Assembly (NCBI GenBank): GCA_022616415.1
Contig: JAKEEU010000131.1
Span: forward strand, 89,671 to 153,670
Direction of reading: 5' to 3'
DNA length: 64,000 bases
Source: Candidatus Zhuqueibacterota bacterium
GTDB taxonomy: Bacteria > Zhuqueibacterota > Zhuqueibacteria > Zhuqueibacterales > Zhuqueibacteraceae
Shown here one piece after another: positions 8,934 through 18,191 of the stretch. The translations under genes and the position numbers were made by a program. The notes beneath the pieces were generated by a model. The model was not told the origin of the DNA and did no database searches. It worked only from the letters and a program-made list of their open reading frames with translations. The stretch's first letter is position 1; every line of letters begins with the position of its first letter.

Positions 8934-9344
8934 CTATTTCTGCAGATATGGTTTGATAAACTCCTCCGGATGCATAACGTGGACTTTCGGAAAGTCAACG
9001 TATTTGAGAACATCAAAGTGATGATCGCTGGTCACAACATAGTCGGCATTGGCTACGATAGCACAATCAACGAATTTATTGTCGTCCGGATCAACCGAGA
9101 TAAGATTAAAGCGATAAGTTGGCTCACTGAAGATAACAAAAGGAGAGATGGATAGAAAATTCATCAAACGATCAGCATTTTCCTTGCGATGAAGCGCATA
9201 GACAATTTCTTCGTATTCCAGCAGTATTGATGTGGACACGCAAACAAAGAAACTCCCCTGCACCAAATTTTCGAATATAGCGTGATATGGGCTGGTTCTG
9301 GAGAGCGATTCGACGAATACATTGGTATCGATCACGACCCTCAA
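8934..9344 (-). CDS. PIN-domain toxin
   Basis: A 136-residue PIN domain: N-terminal RVVIDTNVFVESL with the first acidic ligand, a central conserved Glu in STSILLEYEEIV, DPDDNKFVDCAIVANADYVVTSDHHF with the remaining acidic ligands. This matches the 'putative toxin-antitoxin system toxin, PIN family' group, metal-dependent RNases. Its ATG overlaps the stop of the upstream antitoxin gene by 4 bases (ATGA), typical of such pairs. Confidence 0.85.
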   Translation of the reverse strand: MRVVIDTNVFVESLSRTSPYHAIFENLVQGSFFVCVSTSILLEYEEIVYALHRKENADRLMNFLSISPFVIFSEPTYRFNLISVDPDDNKFVDCAIVANADYVVTSDHHFDVLKYVDFPKVHVMHPEEFIKPYLQK

Positions 9345-9574
9345 GATGATTCTCCGTAAGGATGTTTCGATCTATGCTCACGAATGGCTTTTTGAATGGC
9401 AGCTCGGTTGATGGTTCCAGCTTCCCAATCACCCGTCACCGCGTCAATCAAATTTTCAGCAATGATCCGAGACACAAATTGGTGAATAAGCAATAATTGC
9501 TCTCTATTCAACCTATCCATCTCGTTGATCAATTGAGATTTCAAATCTTTTTCCGTCAACTCTAATACTGACAT
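9341..9574 (-). CDS. antitoxin partner of PIN toxin
   Basis: A 77-residue acidic-to-neutral helical protein starting at ATG 9574. The first half (LTEKDLKSQLINEMDRLNREQ, split helices) resembles the small DUF2281-like antitoxins with an 'L..E..l..V..FI' helix. The reading frame is open far upstream but those codons are a shadow of the PorV-like gene; the ATG with following short ORF and ATGA coupling to the PIN gene decides the call. Confidence 0.7.
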   Translation of the reverse strand: MSVLELTEKDLKSQLINEMDRLNREQLLLIHQFVSRIIAENLIDAVTGDWEAGTINRAAIQKAIREHRSKHPYGESS

Positions 9575-9639
9575 GATAGAAGCTCCTATTTTAAGGTAAA
9601 ATATAACTTCTTGAGGATAAAAGTCAATACAAAACTTTT

Positions 9640-10614
9640 TTAGAGCTTCACCTCCACCGAAAACCGGTGCGCATTTCCCAAATCGTTCGCAAACGGCGCG
9701 TAGCCGTAATCGAGCTGATAGCGGCCGAACGCGGTGCCGAAGCCGCCGGTGACGCTGCGGTTTTCGCGGTTGAATTGGTATCCCGCGCGCAAGGCAAGTG
9801 TTTTGCGAAAGAGAAACTCGGTGCCGGCGCTGTTGCCCTCGCCGCCGCGCAAAAAGCGAACGTGCTCTGCGGCCAACGCAAGCTGGTTTTCTCCCGTGGA
9901 AATGGGCAAAGCATAAGCGCCGCCCAAACGCACAAGGGCCGGCAGTTTGATATCCTCGCGCCTCAACGCGCCCATGCTGCCAAGATTTTGCAAGGTCACG
10001 CCGAGCTTTAGATGCTCCAAAGGGGTTTGCCATAAGCCGCCGAGATCGACGGCGAAGCCGGTGGCTGAATTGAGATAAATTTTTTCGTAAAGATATTTGA
10101 CGGAAAAACCGGCGGATAAATTGGGCCGCCATTGCCGGCCGAACGCCAACACGACGGCAAGGTCTTGCGCGTCGAACGTGCCAATCGACTCGGCGGCCGG
10201 TTTGGTGCGAATCTGAATGCCGGGGATCGTCTGCATGATGGCGCCGATCCCGATCGTACCGCCAAAACCAGGAAACGCCACTGCGGCAAACTCGTGATTG
10301 ATATTTCCCAGCCAGCTTGAATGCGTGAAGGTGAGATGCGTGCCCTTGATCGCGGCCAGGCCGGCCGGATTCCAATAAATTGCCGCCGGTTCATCCACGA
10401 GCGCCGAGTAGGCTTCACCGAGCGCGGCACCGCGGCTGCCAACGCCGATTTTCAAAAAGGCGAGGCCGCTTTTGCCGGCTTCCTGGGCATGCGAAGAGCA
10501 AAAGGCAAAAAGCAAAAAGCAAAAGGCAAGTGGCAAGTGGCAAGTGGCGGGCAGAACTCGAAGGGATGAAATTTTCAACAAGCGCATAAACAAGTTTTGG
10601 TGTGAGCAAAACAT
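9640..10614 (-). CDS. PorV/PorQ-family outer-membrane barrel
   Basis: After a signal peptide that ends FAFCSSHAQ, the mature N-terminus has the family's hallmark: GLAFLKIGVGSRGAALGEAYSALVDEPAAIYWNPAGLA. The remainder alternates beta strands and ends in a short strand with terminal Leu (FSVEVKL). PorV-type barrels shuttle T9SS cargo or act as FadL-like porins. ATG 10614 has an AAGGA site; ATG 10587 is a second possibility. The DNA encoding the leader is unusual: it consists of tandem 7-8 bp words rich in AAAAGC and GGCAAGT (10497-10553). It lies just downstream of a second barrel gene. Confidence 0.8.
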   Translation of the reverse strand: MFCSHQNLFMRLLKISSLRVLPATCHLPLAFCFLLFAFCSSHAQEAGKSGLAFLKIGVGSRGAALGEAYSALVDEPAAIYWNPAGLAAIKGTHLTFTHSSWLGNINHEFAAVAFPGFGGTIGIGAIMQTIPGIQIRTKPAAESIGTFDAQDLAVVLAFGRQWRPNLSAGFSVKYLYEKIYLNSATGFAVDLGGLWQTPLEHLKLGVTLQNLGSMGALRREDIKLPALVRLGGAYALPISTGENQLALAAEHVRFLRGGEGNSAGTEFLFRKTLALRAGYQFNRENRSVTGGFGTAFGRYQLDYGYAPFANDLGNAHRFSVEVKL

Positions 10615-10682
10615 ATTGAATCCTTCAATGCAAAATTTTTGATTAATAACTAAACAAGAATCAAGCAACAAGCGACCAGCAA

Positions 10683-11687
10683 CTAGAAAACAAACGCCCA
10701 CCCGAACACGTGGTCGCTATCGAGGCTTTCGGGATGTGTGACGAACGCATAGTGCAATTCGGATTTTCTGCCTAATAAGCCGAAGGCGTAACCGCCGCCG
10801 AAAGTCGGTTGACCATCGTTCAAGCCGAGACGCAGTTGCACAAAATCGCGCAGGTTGGCGATGGCGCCAACATGCCACGTCGCATCGATGAACCTGTTTT
10901 TATTGCGAGTGGTCGCGACTCGCCTTTCGTAATCTGCCGCCAAAGTCAGCCAGGACCATGGCCGGGAAATCGCGATGCCCGCTCGAAATGCACGCGGAAA
11001 TCTATCGAAATTCGTCGTGCCGCGCTCGTAGACCTCTTGTGTGTTCCAGCTATATTTCAAGTTGACATTGCGCGCGGCAGCGCCGAGGCGCACGCCGTCC
11101 ATCGGCTCGATCAGCGCGCCGAAATCAAAACCGGTGGTGTTGCTGGAGAGGTTGCTTTCATCCTGGGTCACGCCGTTTAGCCGATTCATGACAACCCGCA
11201 CGCTCAAGCCGATGGTGGCGCGAGGATGGGGCTGCAAAGCAAAGGAGAGGCTGAATGCATTTTCGGCGTTGGAGAGCGTGGCGTACTTTTCGCCGTCAAA
11301 ATCGCGCGCGTCGATGTTATTAACACCGGCGTGAATCCAGCTCACGCTTAAGCCGCCGTTGAGCGCGCGGCCGGCAGAGTCGGCTTTGGGATGAATCGGC
11401 AAGCCGATGGCGATGTAGGCAAAATTGCGGTCCAACGTCAGCGGCCGGAATGAGAGGTTAAGCTCGCGGCGTTGCAGCATGGCCACGCTCGCGGCGTTGT
11501 AAAAAGCGGACTCGTTGCCTTCGACGACGGCGACGTAGGCGCGGCCCATGGCCTCCGAGCGCGCGGCAATGCCCATGCGCAGAAACGCGCCGGCGTAGCC
11601 GCCTTGGGCAACCGCGTTGGCAACAAAGATAAAGTTGGCAACAAAGATAAAAAAGAAAAATTGCAAAAAAGATTTTAAGAATTTCAC
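10683..11687 (-). CDS. PorV/PorQ-family outer-membrane protein
   Basis: Probable GTG start at 11687 with a GAGGTAAG ribosome site. The signal peptide contains a direct duplication, FIFVAN-FIFVAN, from a 17-bp tandem repeat near 11622-11656. Mature sequence: GAFLRMGIAARSEAMGRAYVAVVEGNESAFYNAASVAML, a variant of the PorV N-terminal pattern, followed by beta-strand repeats and a terminal aromatic residue (GWAFVF) typical of outer-membrane insertion. It precedes the other PorV-like gene and follows two T9SS-type cargo genes on the same strand. Confidence 0.78.
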   Translation of the reverse strand: MKFLKSFLQFFFFIFVANFIFVANAVAQGGYAGAFLRMGIAARSEAMGRAYVAVVEGNESAFYNAASVAMLQRRELNLSFRPLTLDRNFAYIAIGLPIHPKADSAGRALNGGLSVSWIHAGVNNIDARDFDGEKYATLSNAENAFSLSFALQPHPRATIGLSVRVVMNRLNGVTQDESNLSSNTTGFDFGALIEPMDGVRLGAAARNVNLKYSWNTQEVYERGTTNFDRFPRAFRAGIAISRPWSWLTLAADYERRVATTRNKNRFIDATWHVGAIANLRDFVQLRLGLNDGQPTFGGGYAFGLLGRKSELHYAFVTHPESLDSDHVFGWAFVF

Positions 11688-11889
11688 AACTTACCTCGAT
11701 AATTTTGCTTGCCTAAATAGCTTGCAACGAAAAGAGAACTGCAACGAAAGAAAATTCTCAAGAACGTCTTTGGAAACACCAACAACAAGCGACCCGCAAC
11801 AAAAAGGGAACCGCAACGAACAAAGTATGTTAATGATGAAACGATCTGTCAACAATCAGCAACGAGCATCCAGCAACAAGCAACCAGCC
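11688..11889. repeat. intergenic CAGCAAC/AACAAGCGACC word repeats
   Basis: This 200-base gap is dominated by degenerate repeats of words such as GCAACGAAAAG, CAACAAGCGACC and CCAGCAACAAGCAACCAGC. Similar words occur at 10655-10685, 18916-18935, 36605-36640 and 40011-40055. No coding sequence is apparent. Confidence 0.5.
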
Positions 11890-13353
11890 TCAATCCAGCA
11901 CCATCACCTTCCCCCAGAACGTGCCTTCTCCTTCCAAATCGAGACGATAAAAATAGACGCCGTTCGCCACCACTTCATCGCGGCGGTTGCGGCCGTTCCA
12001 AACTTCGGCGTATTGGCCCGCGACCGACCGATCTTTTTGATTGACCACCTCGGCGACGAGTTCCATGGCAAAATTGTAGACTTTAACCGTGACTTTGGTC
12101 GCGCGGGTGGTGTTGTATTGAAAACGCACGTTGCTGTCGTCGCGGAATTGATTGTGGCGAAACGGCGAGAAGGGATTGGGATAGGCATAAGTTCGGGGCG
12201 CGCCGTTTTCGCCAGCCTTTACAGAACCGCGCAGAATTTTCCAGCTCAAGCCGCCATTTTCCGTATAAGCCAAACCATCAGGCCCACCCGCCCATAACCG
12301 GCCTATGCTCGCGGCGGCAGTGAAAAATCGCGTGCTCAGAAATCGTTCTCCATTCTCGCTATCAATCACGTCTGGAAATTTCGCCCAGGTTCGACCGAAG
12401 TCGAGTGATTTGAAAAGGCCGTTGTCCGTAGCTGCATAAACAATCGAGTCATCGAAGGCAAAGTTATTGACAACTTCGCCGGTGAGCGTCGTACGCCAAG
12501 AAAAGCCGCCATCTTCCGAAATCGAAACCCCGGAAAATTCGTTGGGATCTACAGTCTCTCGGGTCGCGGCCCAAATATATTCCCGGTTTCGCCACTTTTG
12601 TTGGGCGATGGCCACGGCCCAATTTCCGGAAATCGGCTGCGTCTGATTTTGATGCGAAAAATGGGTCCAGGTCATGCCGCCATCGAGCGACTTATTTATG
12701 CCACCCGCGGCACCATGCCAGAGCACGCCATCTACATTAATAATTGAAAATGCCAGATGATTAAAATTGCCATTAGGATCGAAAAAGAACGTGTCGGGCG
12801 TGACAATTTCCCAAGTTTGTCCAAGATCAGCAGAGCGCTGCAGGCCGCCACCCCAACTCGCCCGCCAAATGACATTTTCACGCACAGCAATGTCGTACGT
12901 CACGTTCTGCACCGGTGTGGGACCGAATTGCCCAACAAAAGTCCAAGTCTGTCCGTCATCGGTTGAATAGCTCATGCCGCCACCGGTTGGCTGCAAACCG
13001 ACGTCGGTTTTTGTCAATGAATCAAAATCCGTGGCCACCAAAATAATGCTGTCAGTAACCGTCAAAGCCGAAACGCCGCCTCTCGGCAAACCATTTTGAG
13101 TTGTGTACGTCACGAAGGTTTTTCCTCCATCACGTGACCGGCTCAACCCTTTGTCGGTACCGATCCAAAGCTCGCCGCGATGCAAAACAATTTCTTCTAT
13201 AACATTTGAATTTAAATTTGTCGGCAAATTCGTATCAGCCGTTTTGGGCTGATGCGGCCAGCCGCTTTTAGGGAGAATTTGTGCCGTCGCCCAATTGGCG
13301 ATAGCAAGAGCGACGATAAAGAAAGCGGCGACATTTTTATATGTTCGCTTCAT
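11890..13353 (-). CDS. BNR beta-propeller protein with type A sorting domain
   Basis: A signal peptide (MKRTYKNVAAFFIVALAIANWATAQ) leads into about 370 residues of BNR/Asp-box propeller repeats (SRDGGKTFVTY, STDDGQTWTFV, SADLGQTWEIV, SLDGGMTWTHF, SEDGGFSWRTT, SLDFGRTWAKF, TENGGLSWKIL). The last 95 residues form a FlgD-like Ig/T9SS sorting domain beginning YAYPNPFSPF and ending with VYFYRLDLEGEG...VMVLD. Such proteins are secreted and surface-attached or released. It is a tandem duplicate of the gene at 13420-14871, with the sorting-domain DNA almost identical. Confidence 0.85.
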   Translation of the reverse strand: MKRTYKNVAAFFIVALAIANWATAQILPKSGWPHQPKTADTNLPTNLNSNVIEEIVLHRGELWIGTDKGLSRSRDGGKTFVTYTTQNGLPRGGVSALTVTDSIILVATDFDSLTKTDVGLQPTGGGMSYSTDDGQTWTFVGQFGPTPVQNVTYDIAVRENVIWRASWGGGLQRSADLGQTWEIVTPDTFFFDPNGNFNHLAFSIINVDGVLWHGAAGGINKSLDGGMTWTHFSHQNQTQPISGNWAVAIAQQKWRNREYIWAATRETVDPNEFSGVSISEDGGFSWRTTLTGEVVNNFAFDDSIVYAATDNGLFKSLDFGRTWAKFPDVIDSENGERFLSTRFFTAAASIGRLWAGGPDGLAYTENGGLSWKILRGSVKAGENGAPRTYAYPNPFSPFRHNQFRDDSNVRFQYNTTRATKVTVKVYNFAMELVAEVVNQKDRSVAGQYAEVWNGRNRRDEVVANGVYFYRLDLEGEGTFWGKVMVLD

Positions 13354-13419
13354 ACTGCTTATTTGAGTTACTCAAAGCAATTCTAAATTTTAAACTGAAA
13401 ATTTGCAATTTAAAATTTA

Positions 13420-14871
13420 TCAATCCAGCACCATCACCTTCCCCCAAAAAGTGCCTTCGCCCTCCAAATCGAGTCTGTAAAAATAAACGCCGTTTGCCAC
13501 CACTTCGCCGCGGCGGTTGCGGCCGTTCCACACTTCGGCGTATTGGCCTGCGACCGACCGCTCCTTTTGATTGGCCACTTCGGCGACAAGCTCCATGGCA
13601 AAATCGTAGACTTTGATCGTCACTTTCGTCGCGCGGGTGGTGTTGTATTGAAAACGCACGTTGCCGTCGTCGCGGAATTGATTGTGGCGAAAAGGCGAGA
13701 AGGGATTGGGATAGGCATAAGTTCGGGGCGCGCCGCTTTCGCCGGCTTTCACGGAGCCGCGCAGAATGCTCCACGTTGAGCCGTTGTTGTCGGTGTACGC
13801 GATGCCATCCGGACCACCGGTAAACAAACGGCCATTGGTGACGCCGACAGCAAAATATTCCGAGGTGAGAAATCGCTCACCTTTCGTGCCATCGACCACC
13901 GGCGGGAATTTCGCCCAAGTACGGCCAAAGTCGATGGACTTGTACAAGCCGTTATCCGTGACGACATAGGCGATGGAATCATCGAAGGCAAAATTGTGCG
14001 CAAATTCACCCGCAAGCGTAATGCGCCAAGTGAACCCGCCGTCTTCGGTGACTGAAACGGCGCGCGTCTCGTTGGGATCTTCGGCATTCACGGTCGCGGC
14101 CCAAATGTACTCGCGGCCTTGCCATTTTTGTTGGCCGATGGCGACGACGAAGTTGCCGGAGACTGGCTGTGGTTGATTGGTGTGTGAAAAATTCGTCCAC
14201 GTGATGCCGCCGTCGAGCGATTTGTTGATGCCGCCGGCAGTGCCGTGCCACAACACGCCATCCGCGTTGATAACTGAAAAAGCGCGATGATTCAAATTGC
14301 CCAAAGGATCGAAGAAAAACGTATCGGGCGGCACCACTTCCCAGGTTTGGCCGCGATCTTGCGAGCGCTGCAAGCCGCCGCCGAAATTGGTCGCCCAAAC
14401 TTCGTTGCCGCGCAACGCAATGTCGTAGGTGACATTCTGCACCGGCGTGGGGCCGAATTGCGGCACGTGCGTCCAGGTGGCGCCATCATCAAGCGAGTAG
14501 CTCAAGCCACCGCCGGTCGTCAGCACACCCGCATCCCGCGTCAATGAATCGAACGCCGCGGCGACCCAAATAATCGTGTCCGTCACCGCTAATGCGGAAA
14601 TGCCGCCGCGCGGCAAACCGTTCGCTGGCGTGTAAGTTTCCCATGTTTTTCCGCCGTCACGCGAGCGCGCCAAGCCTTTGCCCGTGCCCAACCAGACGTC
14701 GCCGCGATGGATCACGATATCCGAAACGGAATTGGAGCGCAAGCCGGATAACGGCTCTGCCAGCCGACCGAGTTGCCAACTGTTTTTCAAGAGAACTTGG
14801 GCATCGGCGCAAACCGTCAAGCCAAGAATTGCCAAAAAAGTGCTGCGAAAAAATATTTTGGGAGATTGCAT
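13420..14871 (-). CDS. BNR beta-propeller protein with type A sorting domain (tandem paralog)
   Basis: Same architecture as the downstream copy: signal peptide, seven or so Asp-box blades (SRDGGKTWETY, SLDDGATWTHV, SQDRGQTWEVV, SLDGGITWTNF, TEDGGFTWRIT, SIDFGRTWAKF) and a C-terminal sorting domain from YAYPNPF to KVMVLD. Length 483 aa against 487. It starts at ATG 14871, one base after the stop of the preceding lipoprotein gene, so the block 16796 to 9640 is likely one transcription unit. Substrate unknown; the blades resemble two-component-sensor or sialidase-like propellers but no catalytic site is obvious. Confidence 0.85.
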   Translation of the reverse strand: MQSPKIFFRSTFLAILGLTVCADAQVLLKNSWQLGRLAEPLSGLRSNSVSDIVIHRGDVWLGTGKGLARSRDGGKTWETYTPANGLPRGGISALAVTDTIIWVAAAFDSLTRDAGVLTTGGGLSYSLDDGATWTHVPQFGPTPVQNVTYDIALRGNEVWATNFGGGLQRSQDRGQTWEVVPPDTFFFDPLGNLNHRAFSVINADGVLWHGTAGGINKSLDGGITWTNFSHTNQPQPVSGNFVVAIGQQKWQGREYIWAATVNAEDPNETRAVSVTEDGGFTWRITLAGEFAHNFAFDDSIAYVVTDNGLYKSIDFGRTWAKFPPVVDGTKGERFLTSEYFAVGVTNGRLFTGGPDGIAYTDNNGSTWSILRGSVKAGESGAPRTYAYPNPFSPFRHNQFRDDGNVRFQYNTTRATKVTIKVYDFAMELVAEVANQKERSVAGQYAEVWNGRNRRGEVVANGVYFYRLDLEGEGTFWGKVMVLD

Positions 14872-14872
14872 T

Positions 14873-16048
14873 TTAATCTGTCACGCTAATGGTATGAACC
14901 AGCTTGGCGCTTTGCGCCCCCTTTTGATCTTCGGCTTGAAATTCGAAGCGGTAATTGCCGAGGGCATTTTGCGGGGTGATTTGAATCCTGAGCGAATAGC
15001 GTCCATCACCGGCAATGGCGTCCCCTTGCTGGCCGTCGTCACGCATTGAAAATGGATTGCCGGTGGAGGGATTGCCATTGGGTTGGAAACTATTGAAGAA
15101 AACCCGTCTTATCCCATCACATGGCGCATTAGGATCGGCGACGCGCACCGATAGGAGATAAGTATTCGGCACGGCGTTGCGCGAGATGGTGGCGGGCGCC
15201 TGCAAATCTGTTACGAGTGGCGGCACATTATTTTCTCTCAGCAAATTCACCGACACGATTTTGATTTCTCCGGTACTGACGCCGGCAGCAATATCGACGG
15301 CACGGAAGACAAAATTGTAAAGGCCGGTTTTGCATCCAAAACTGGCCGGCGTCAACGTCTGGCCAAAAAGTCCATCGCCAGCCGCGCCATCTCCATGTTG
15401 GCCATCATCCAGAAGGCTGTCGGTGAAAGCCGGGCGCGAAAAATATGGCGGATAAATTTCCAAGCGGACGACGCGCACAGTGCCAGCGCCATCCGGATCA
15501 CTCACGCGCGCGAGGAATTGCGGGCGATAAGAAGAATCGGGCCAAGCGCGGTCGGGAACGGTGATGGAAAGAATTTGTGGCAGCCGGTTTTCTTTGCCCG
15601 CCAAAATGGTGAGCGTGTCCTGTTTGGTTTCGCTTTCTAAATTGTCGCGATCACGCGCCAGCGCTTCAAGAATGAAGGTGCCGGTTTGGCTGTGAACAAG
15701 CGCCGTATCAATTGGCAAAAAATATTGGCCATCGCCGGCAAGAATGTCGCCTTTCAACCCATCGTCGCGCATGGCGAAAGTGGCAAGCTGTGTTAAATTG
15801 ATTTGCCGAACCGTGAGCTGCACGCCGGCGAGCGTTCTCACGCCTTGTGGATCTTCGGCGCGAACGTGAACACCTTGGGGAGCTGCCGGAAATTGGTAGA
15901 CACGCTCCGGCGCTTGAATCAAAATAATCTGCGGATTTTTCGACGCGGGTTGAACTGGGTTTTTCTCGGTACAATGAGAAAACAAAAGGCACACAAACAG
16001 AAAAACGGCGAGGTGATAAAAAACGCGCACTCCGGCTTTTTGCTTCAC
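14873..16048 (-). CDS. surface lipoprotein with repeated DDGxxGD-AGDGxY domains
   Basis: A GTG start at 16048 with a GAGGA site is most likely; a TTG at 16081 would add 11 residues. The leader ends in lipobox LLFSHC, then a Ser/Pro linker. Three Ig-like domains follow, each carrying the motif RDDGLKGDILAGDGQY / LDDGQHGDGAAGDGLF / RDDGQQGDAIAGDGRY, the pattern of choice-of-anchor-X/extracellular calcium-binding domains. Location should be the cell surface or periplasm. It is sandwiched between the HAD gene and the propeller genes. Confidence 0.7.
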   Translation of the reverse strand: MKQKAGVRVFYHLAVFLFVCLLFSHCTEKNPVQPASKNPQIILIQAPERVYQFPAAPQGVHVRAEDPQGVRTLAGVQLTVRQINLTQLATFAMRDDGLKGDILAGDGQYFLPIDTALVHSQTGTFILEALARDRDNLESETKQDTLTILAGKENRLPQILSITVPDRAWPDSSYRPQFLARVSDPDGAGTVRVVRLEIYPPYFSRPAFTDSLLDDGQHGDGAAGDGLFGQTLTPASFGCKTGLYNFVFRAVDIAAGVSTGEIKIVSVNLLRENNVPPLVTDLQAPATISRNAVPNTYLLSVRVADPNAPCDGIRRVFFNSFQPNGNPSTGNPFSMRDDGQQGDAIAGDGRYSLRIQITPQNALGNYRFEFQAEDQKGAQSAKLVHTISVTD

Positions 16049-16061
16049 GATGGCAACATCC

Positions 16062-16796
16062 TCAATATAGTTCGTCTTCAAGGTCGATGAGTTTTTGAAA
16101 CTCGGGCTGGGCCGGTTTGAGTTTGGGCTGCAAAAGCGGCTCTTCGTATTTGCTCATGATACTCGGCAGGCGGCGGCGAAGTTCCTCGAAATCGTGAACA
16201 ATGGCGTCGGCTTCACGCAAGTAGTACGGGGCGAGAGTGGTGGTGATGGCGACGACGGCGGCGCCGGCGGATTTGCCGGCGCGAATGCCCAGCGGCGCAT
16301 TTTCGATCACGAGGCATTCGCTCGGCGCGACGTGCAATTTCTGGATCGCGCGCAAATATGGCTCGGGATCCGGTTTCCCGCGCTCCACATCTTCGGCGGT
16401 GATGATGCAATCGAACCAACTGCTAATTTCGGGGCCGATCACCGGCTCGACTTGTGAGCGAATAGAACCCGTCACCAAACCGAGCCGATAGCGATTTTCC
16501 TTGAGATATTCCAAAACGTCGAGGACCCCGTCATTGAGTTGTGTGTCGTTGTTGGCAAGATACTCATCGCGCTTTTCGAGCACGATCTTCTGCACTTGAT
16601 CCGGCGAGGCCGGCTTGTTATGGCGATGAAACAACTCGGCCGCCACTTCCATCGTGGTGGCGCCTTCGGCGAGCAGAATTTCGAGCGGTTCAACTTCGAT
16701 GCCGTGGCGCGCCATGACGCGCTTCCAGGCTTCAACGTGATACGGCATGCTGTCTACCAAAACCCCGTCGTGATCGAACAAAATGGCGCGTATCAT
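16062..16796 (-). CDS. HAD-family phosphatase (beta-phosphoglucomutase-like)
   Basis: Motif I is FDHDGVLVDS with both catalytic Asp residues, followed by a helical cap of the beta-PGM type (SMPYHVEAWKRVMARHGI); motif II is LVTGS, the motif III Lys is in RGKPDPEPYL and motif IV is ENAPLGIRAGKSAG (VIENAPLG, with Glu-Asn where many have Asp-Ser). Substrate is probably a small sugar phosphate. ATG 16796 has a strong AGAGGAGG site. First gene of the minus-strand block running to 9640. Confidence 0.85.
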   Translation of the reverse strand: MIRAILFDHDGVLVDSMPYHVEAWKRVMARHGIEVEPLEILLAEGATTMEVAAELFHRHNKPASPDQVQKIVLEKRDEYLANNDTQLNDGVLDVLEYLKENRYRLGLVTGSIRSQVEPVIGPEISSWFDCIITAEDVERGKPDPEPYLRAIQKLHVAPSECLVIENAPLGIRAGKSAGAAVVAITTTLAPYYLREADAIVHDFEELRRRLPSIMSKYEEPLLQPKLKPAQPEFQKLIDLEDELY

Positions 16797-17157
16797 AGCC
16801 TCTCCTCTCTGTTAGCGGTGTAATGGCGCCAATATGCGGCGATGCCGGCTAAAGCAAGGCCCATATTCGGTCCGTTCTTCGAGTGAAATTGTTTGATCGA
16901 CGCAACCACATCGTGCTTTTAACCGATCCGGTGAATTTCAATATGCCCCGCCTCACGGCTCCGATTATAAATTAAAAACTTTTTTCAAAAGGGCAAGCAA
17001 CAAATTTGAATAATTCAATAATTTTTAGATACAATACCTCCGGCCCGATTGCAGACAGCAAGAGCAGTTTTTCCACTGCCATACTTCTTTTCCCTCACTC
17101 GCAGCTTCTCAGAGAAAGGCTTTTGAAATTAAACTCACCTTTCTCAATTTATGTTTC
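16797..17157. other. intergenic region, probable promoter for the 16796-9640 block
   Basis: 360 bases without a gene. Apart from AT-rich stretches (16970-17035) that could carry the promoter for the leftward block, I see no repeat, RNA or open frame of note. Confidence 0.35.
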
Positions 17158-18144
17158 TCATACCACCGCCTCGATAAACCCGGTCTCAATGTGGCGGTGA
17201 TTTTTGATGATCACGTGATGATAGTTTGGCAACTGCACGTATTCTTCCGTCGAGATCAGGCCGAGCTTGAGCAGGACTGCCAGCGCCACAGATGGCACGG
17301 CGCGATGCGAGCCGTCGCACATTTTCAGCGCCATGCCGAGCCGATGCTCCCCGGCCACGCCGAGGCACTGAACGCCTTCGGCGCCGATTTTGGCAATAAT
17401 GCGGCCGTTGGCCACGCGCATCAAGTCGGTATCAAAGCGATCTTCGCCGGCGATCATATCCGGCGCGCTCGCAAAGGTTTGCACGATGCGGCGCGGCACC
17501 GCCTCCGGCGCGCCCACCAAAGTCGCATACATGCGCGCCATGTTGAACAACGGCATGGCGAAGACCGGCGCGCTGCAGCCATCGATGCCGACGCCGATAT
17601 CGCTCGCCGGCAGCCATCCCCAGCGCGCGATGGTTTGCAAAATGTGCTGCTGGTGCGGGTGCTCGGGATCGAGATAAGTTTCGAGCGGCCAGCCGCGATT
17701 CACGCAGGCCGCCAACATGCCGGCGTGCTTACCGGAACAATTGTTGTGCAAAACCGTCGGGCGCTCGCCGCGTTTTTTCAGCTCTCGCACCACGGCGATG
17801 CCGAGCGGCGGGTGGATGCCGCATTGCAAATCCCCCGGCATGCAGCCGATTTTTTTCAGAATGCTGGCGACGGCGTCGATGTGCCTGGGCTCGCCATTGT
17901 GGCTGGACATCATCACAGCCATTTCATCGTCGCGGAAGCCAAAGATTTCCGGAACCGCGTCTTCGTAGAGTGGAATCGCTTGAAACGGCTTGGCTGCCGA
18001 GCGGATATACGTGACGAAGCGCGGGTCGCCGAGCGCAAAAATGATTTTACCGTCCGCATCGACAACGGCGAGGTGCCCGTAATGCTGGCTCTCAATTCTA
18101 CCGCCGCGACTGACGTTGGCGAGTAATGCAGGTGATGAATTCAC
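17158..18144 (-). CDS. L-asparaginase II-family protein
   Basis: A cytosolic protein of about 328 residues matching the AnsA/asparaginase II family (PF06089): SRGGRIESQHYGHLAVVDADGKI, DPRFVTYIRSAAKPFQAIPL, the active region HNCSGKHAGMLAAC, GIDGCSAPVFAMPL, and the C-terminal AKIGAEGVQCLGV. It should hydrolyse asparagine to aspartate and ammonia. The start is GTG at 18144. Downstream of pdxJ on the same strand. Confidence 0.85.
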   Translation of the reverse strand: MNSSPALLANVSRGGRIESQHYGHLAVVDADGKIIFALGDPRFVTYIRSAAKPFQAIPLYEDAVPEIFGFRDDEMAVMMSSHNGEPRHIDAVASILKKIGCMPGDLQCGIHPPLGIAVVRELKKRGERPTVLHNNCSGKHAGMLAACVNRGWPLETYLDPEHPHQQHILQTIARWGWLPASDIGVGIDGCSAPVFAMPLFNMARMYATLVGAPEAVPRRIVQTFASAPDMIAGEDRFDTDLMRVANGRIIAKIGAEGVQCLGVAGEHRLGMALKMCDGSHRAVPSVALAVLLKLGLISTEEYVQLPNYHHVIIKNHRHIETGFIEAVV

Positions 18145-18191
18145 GCGATATTGATTTTAACTCCTCTCCATGGAAAACAAAACTCGCTCGA

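Noticed and set aside
10497..10553. microsatellite-like AAAAGC/GGCAAGT tract as a non-coding repeat
   Set aside because: It lies inside the leader-coding region of a PorV-like gene, so it is treated there instead.
17191..18126. 311-residue plus-strand ORF opposite asparaginase
   Set aside because: Shadow frame; His/Ala/Arg-rich composition from antisense reading of a GC-rich gene.
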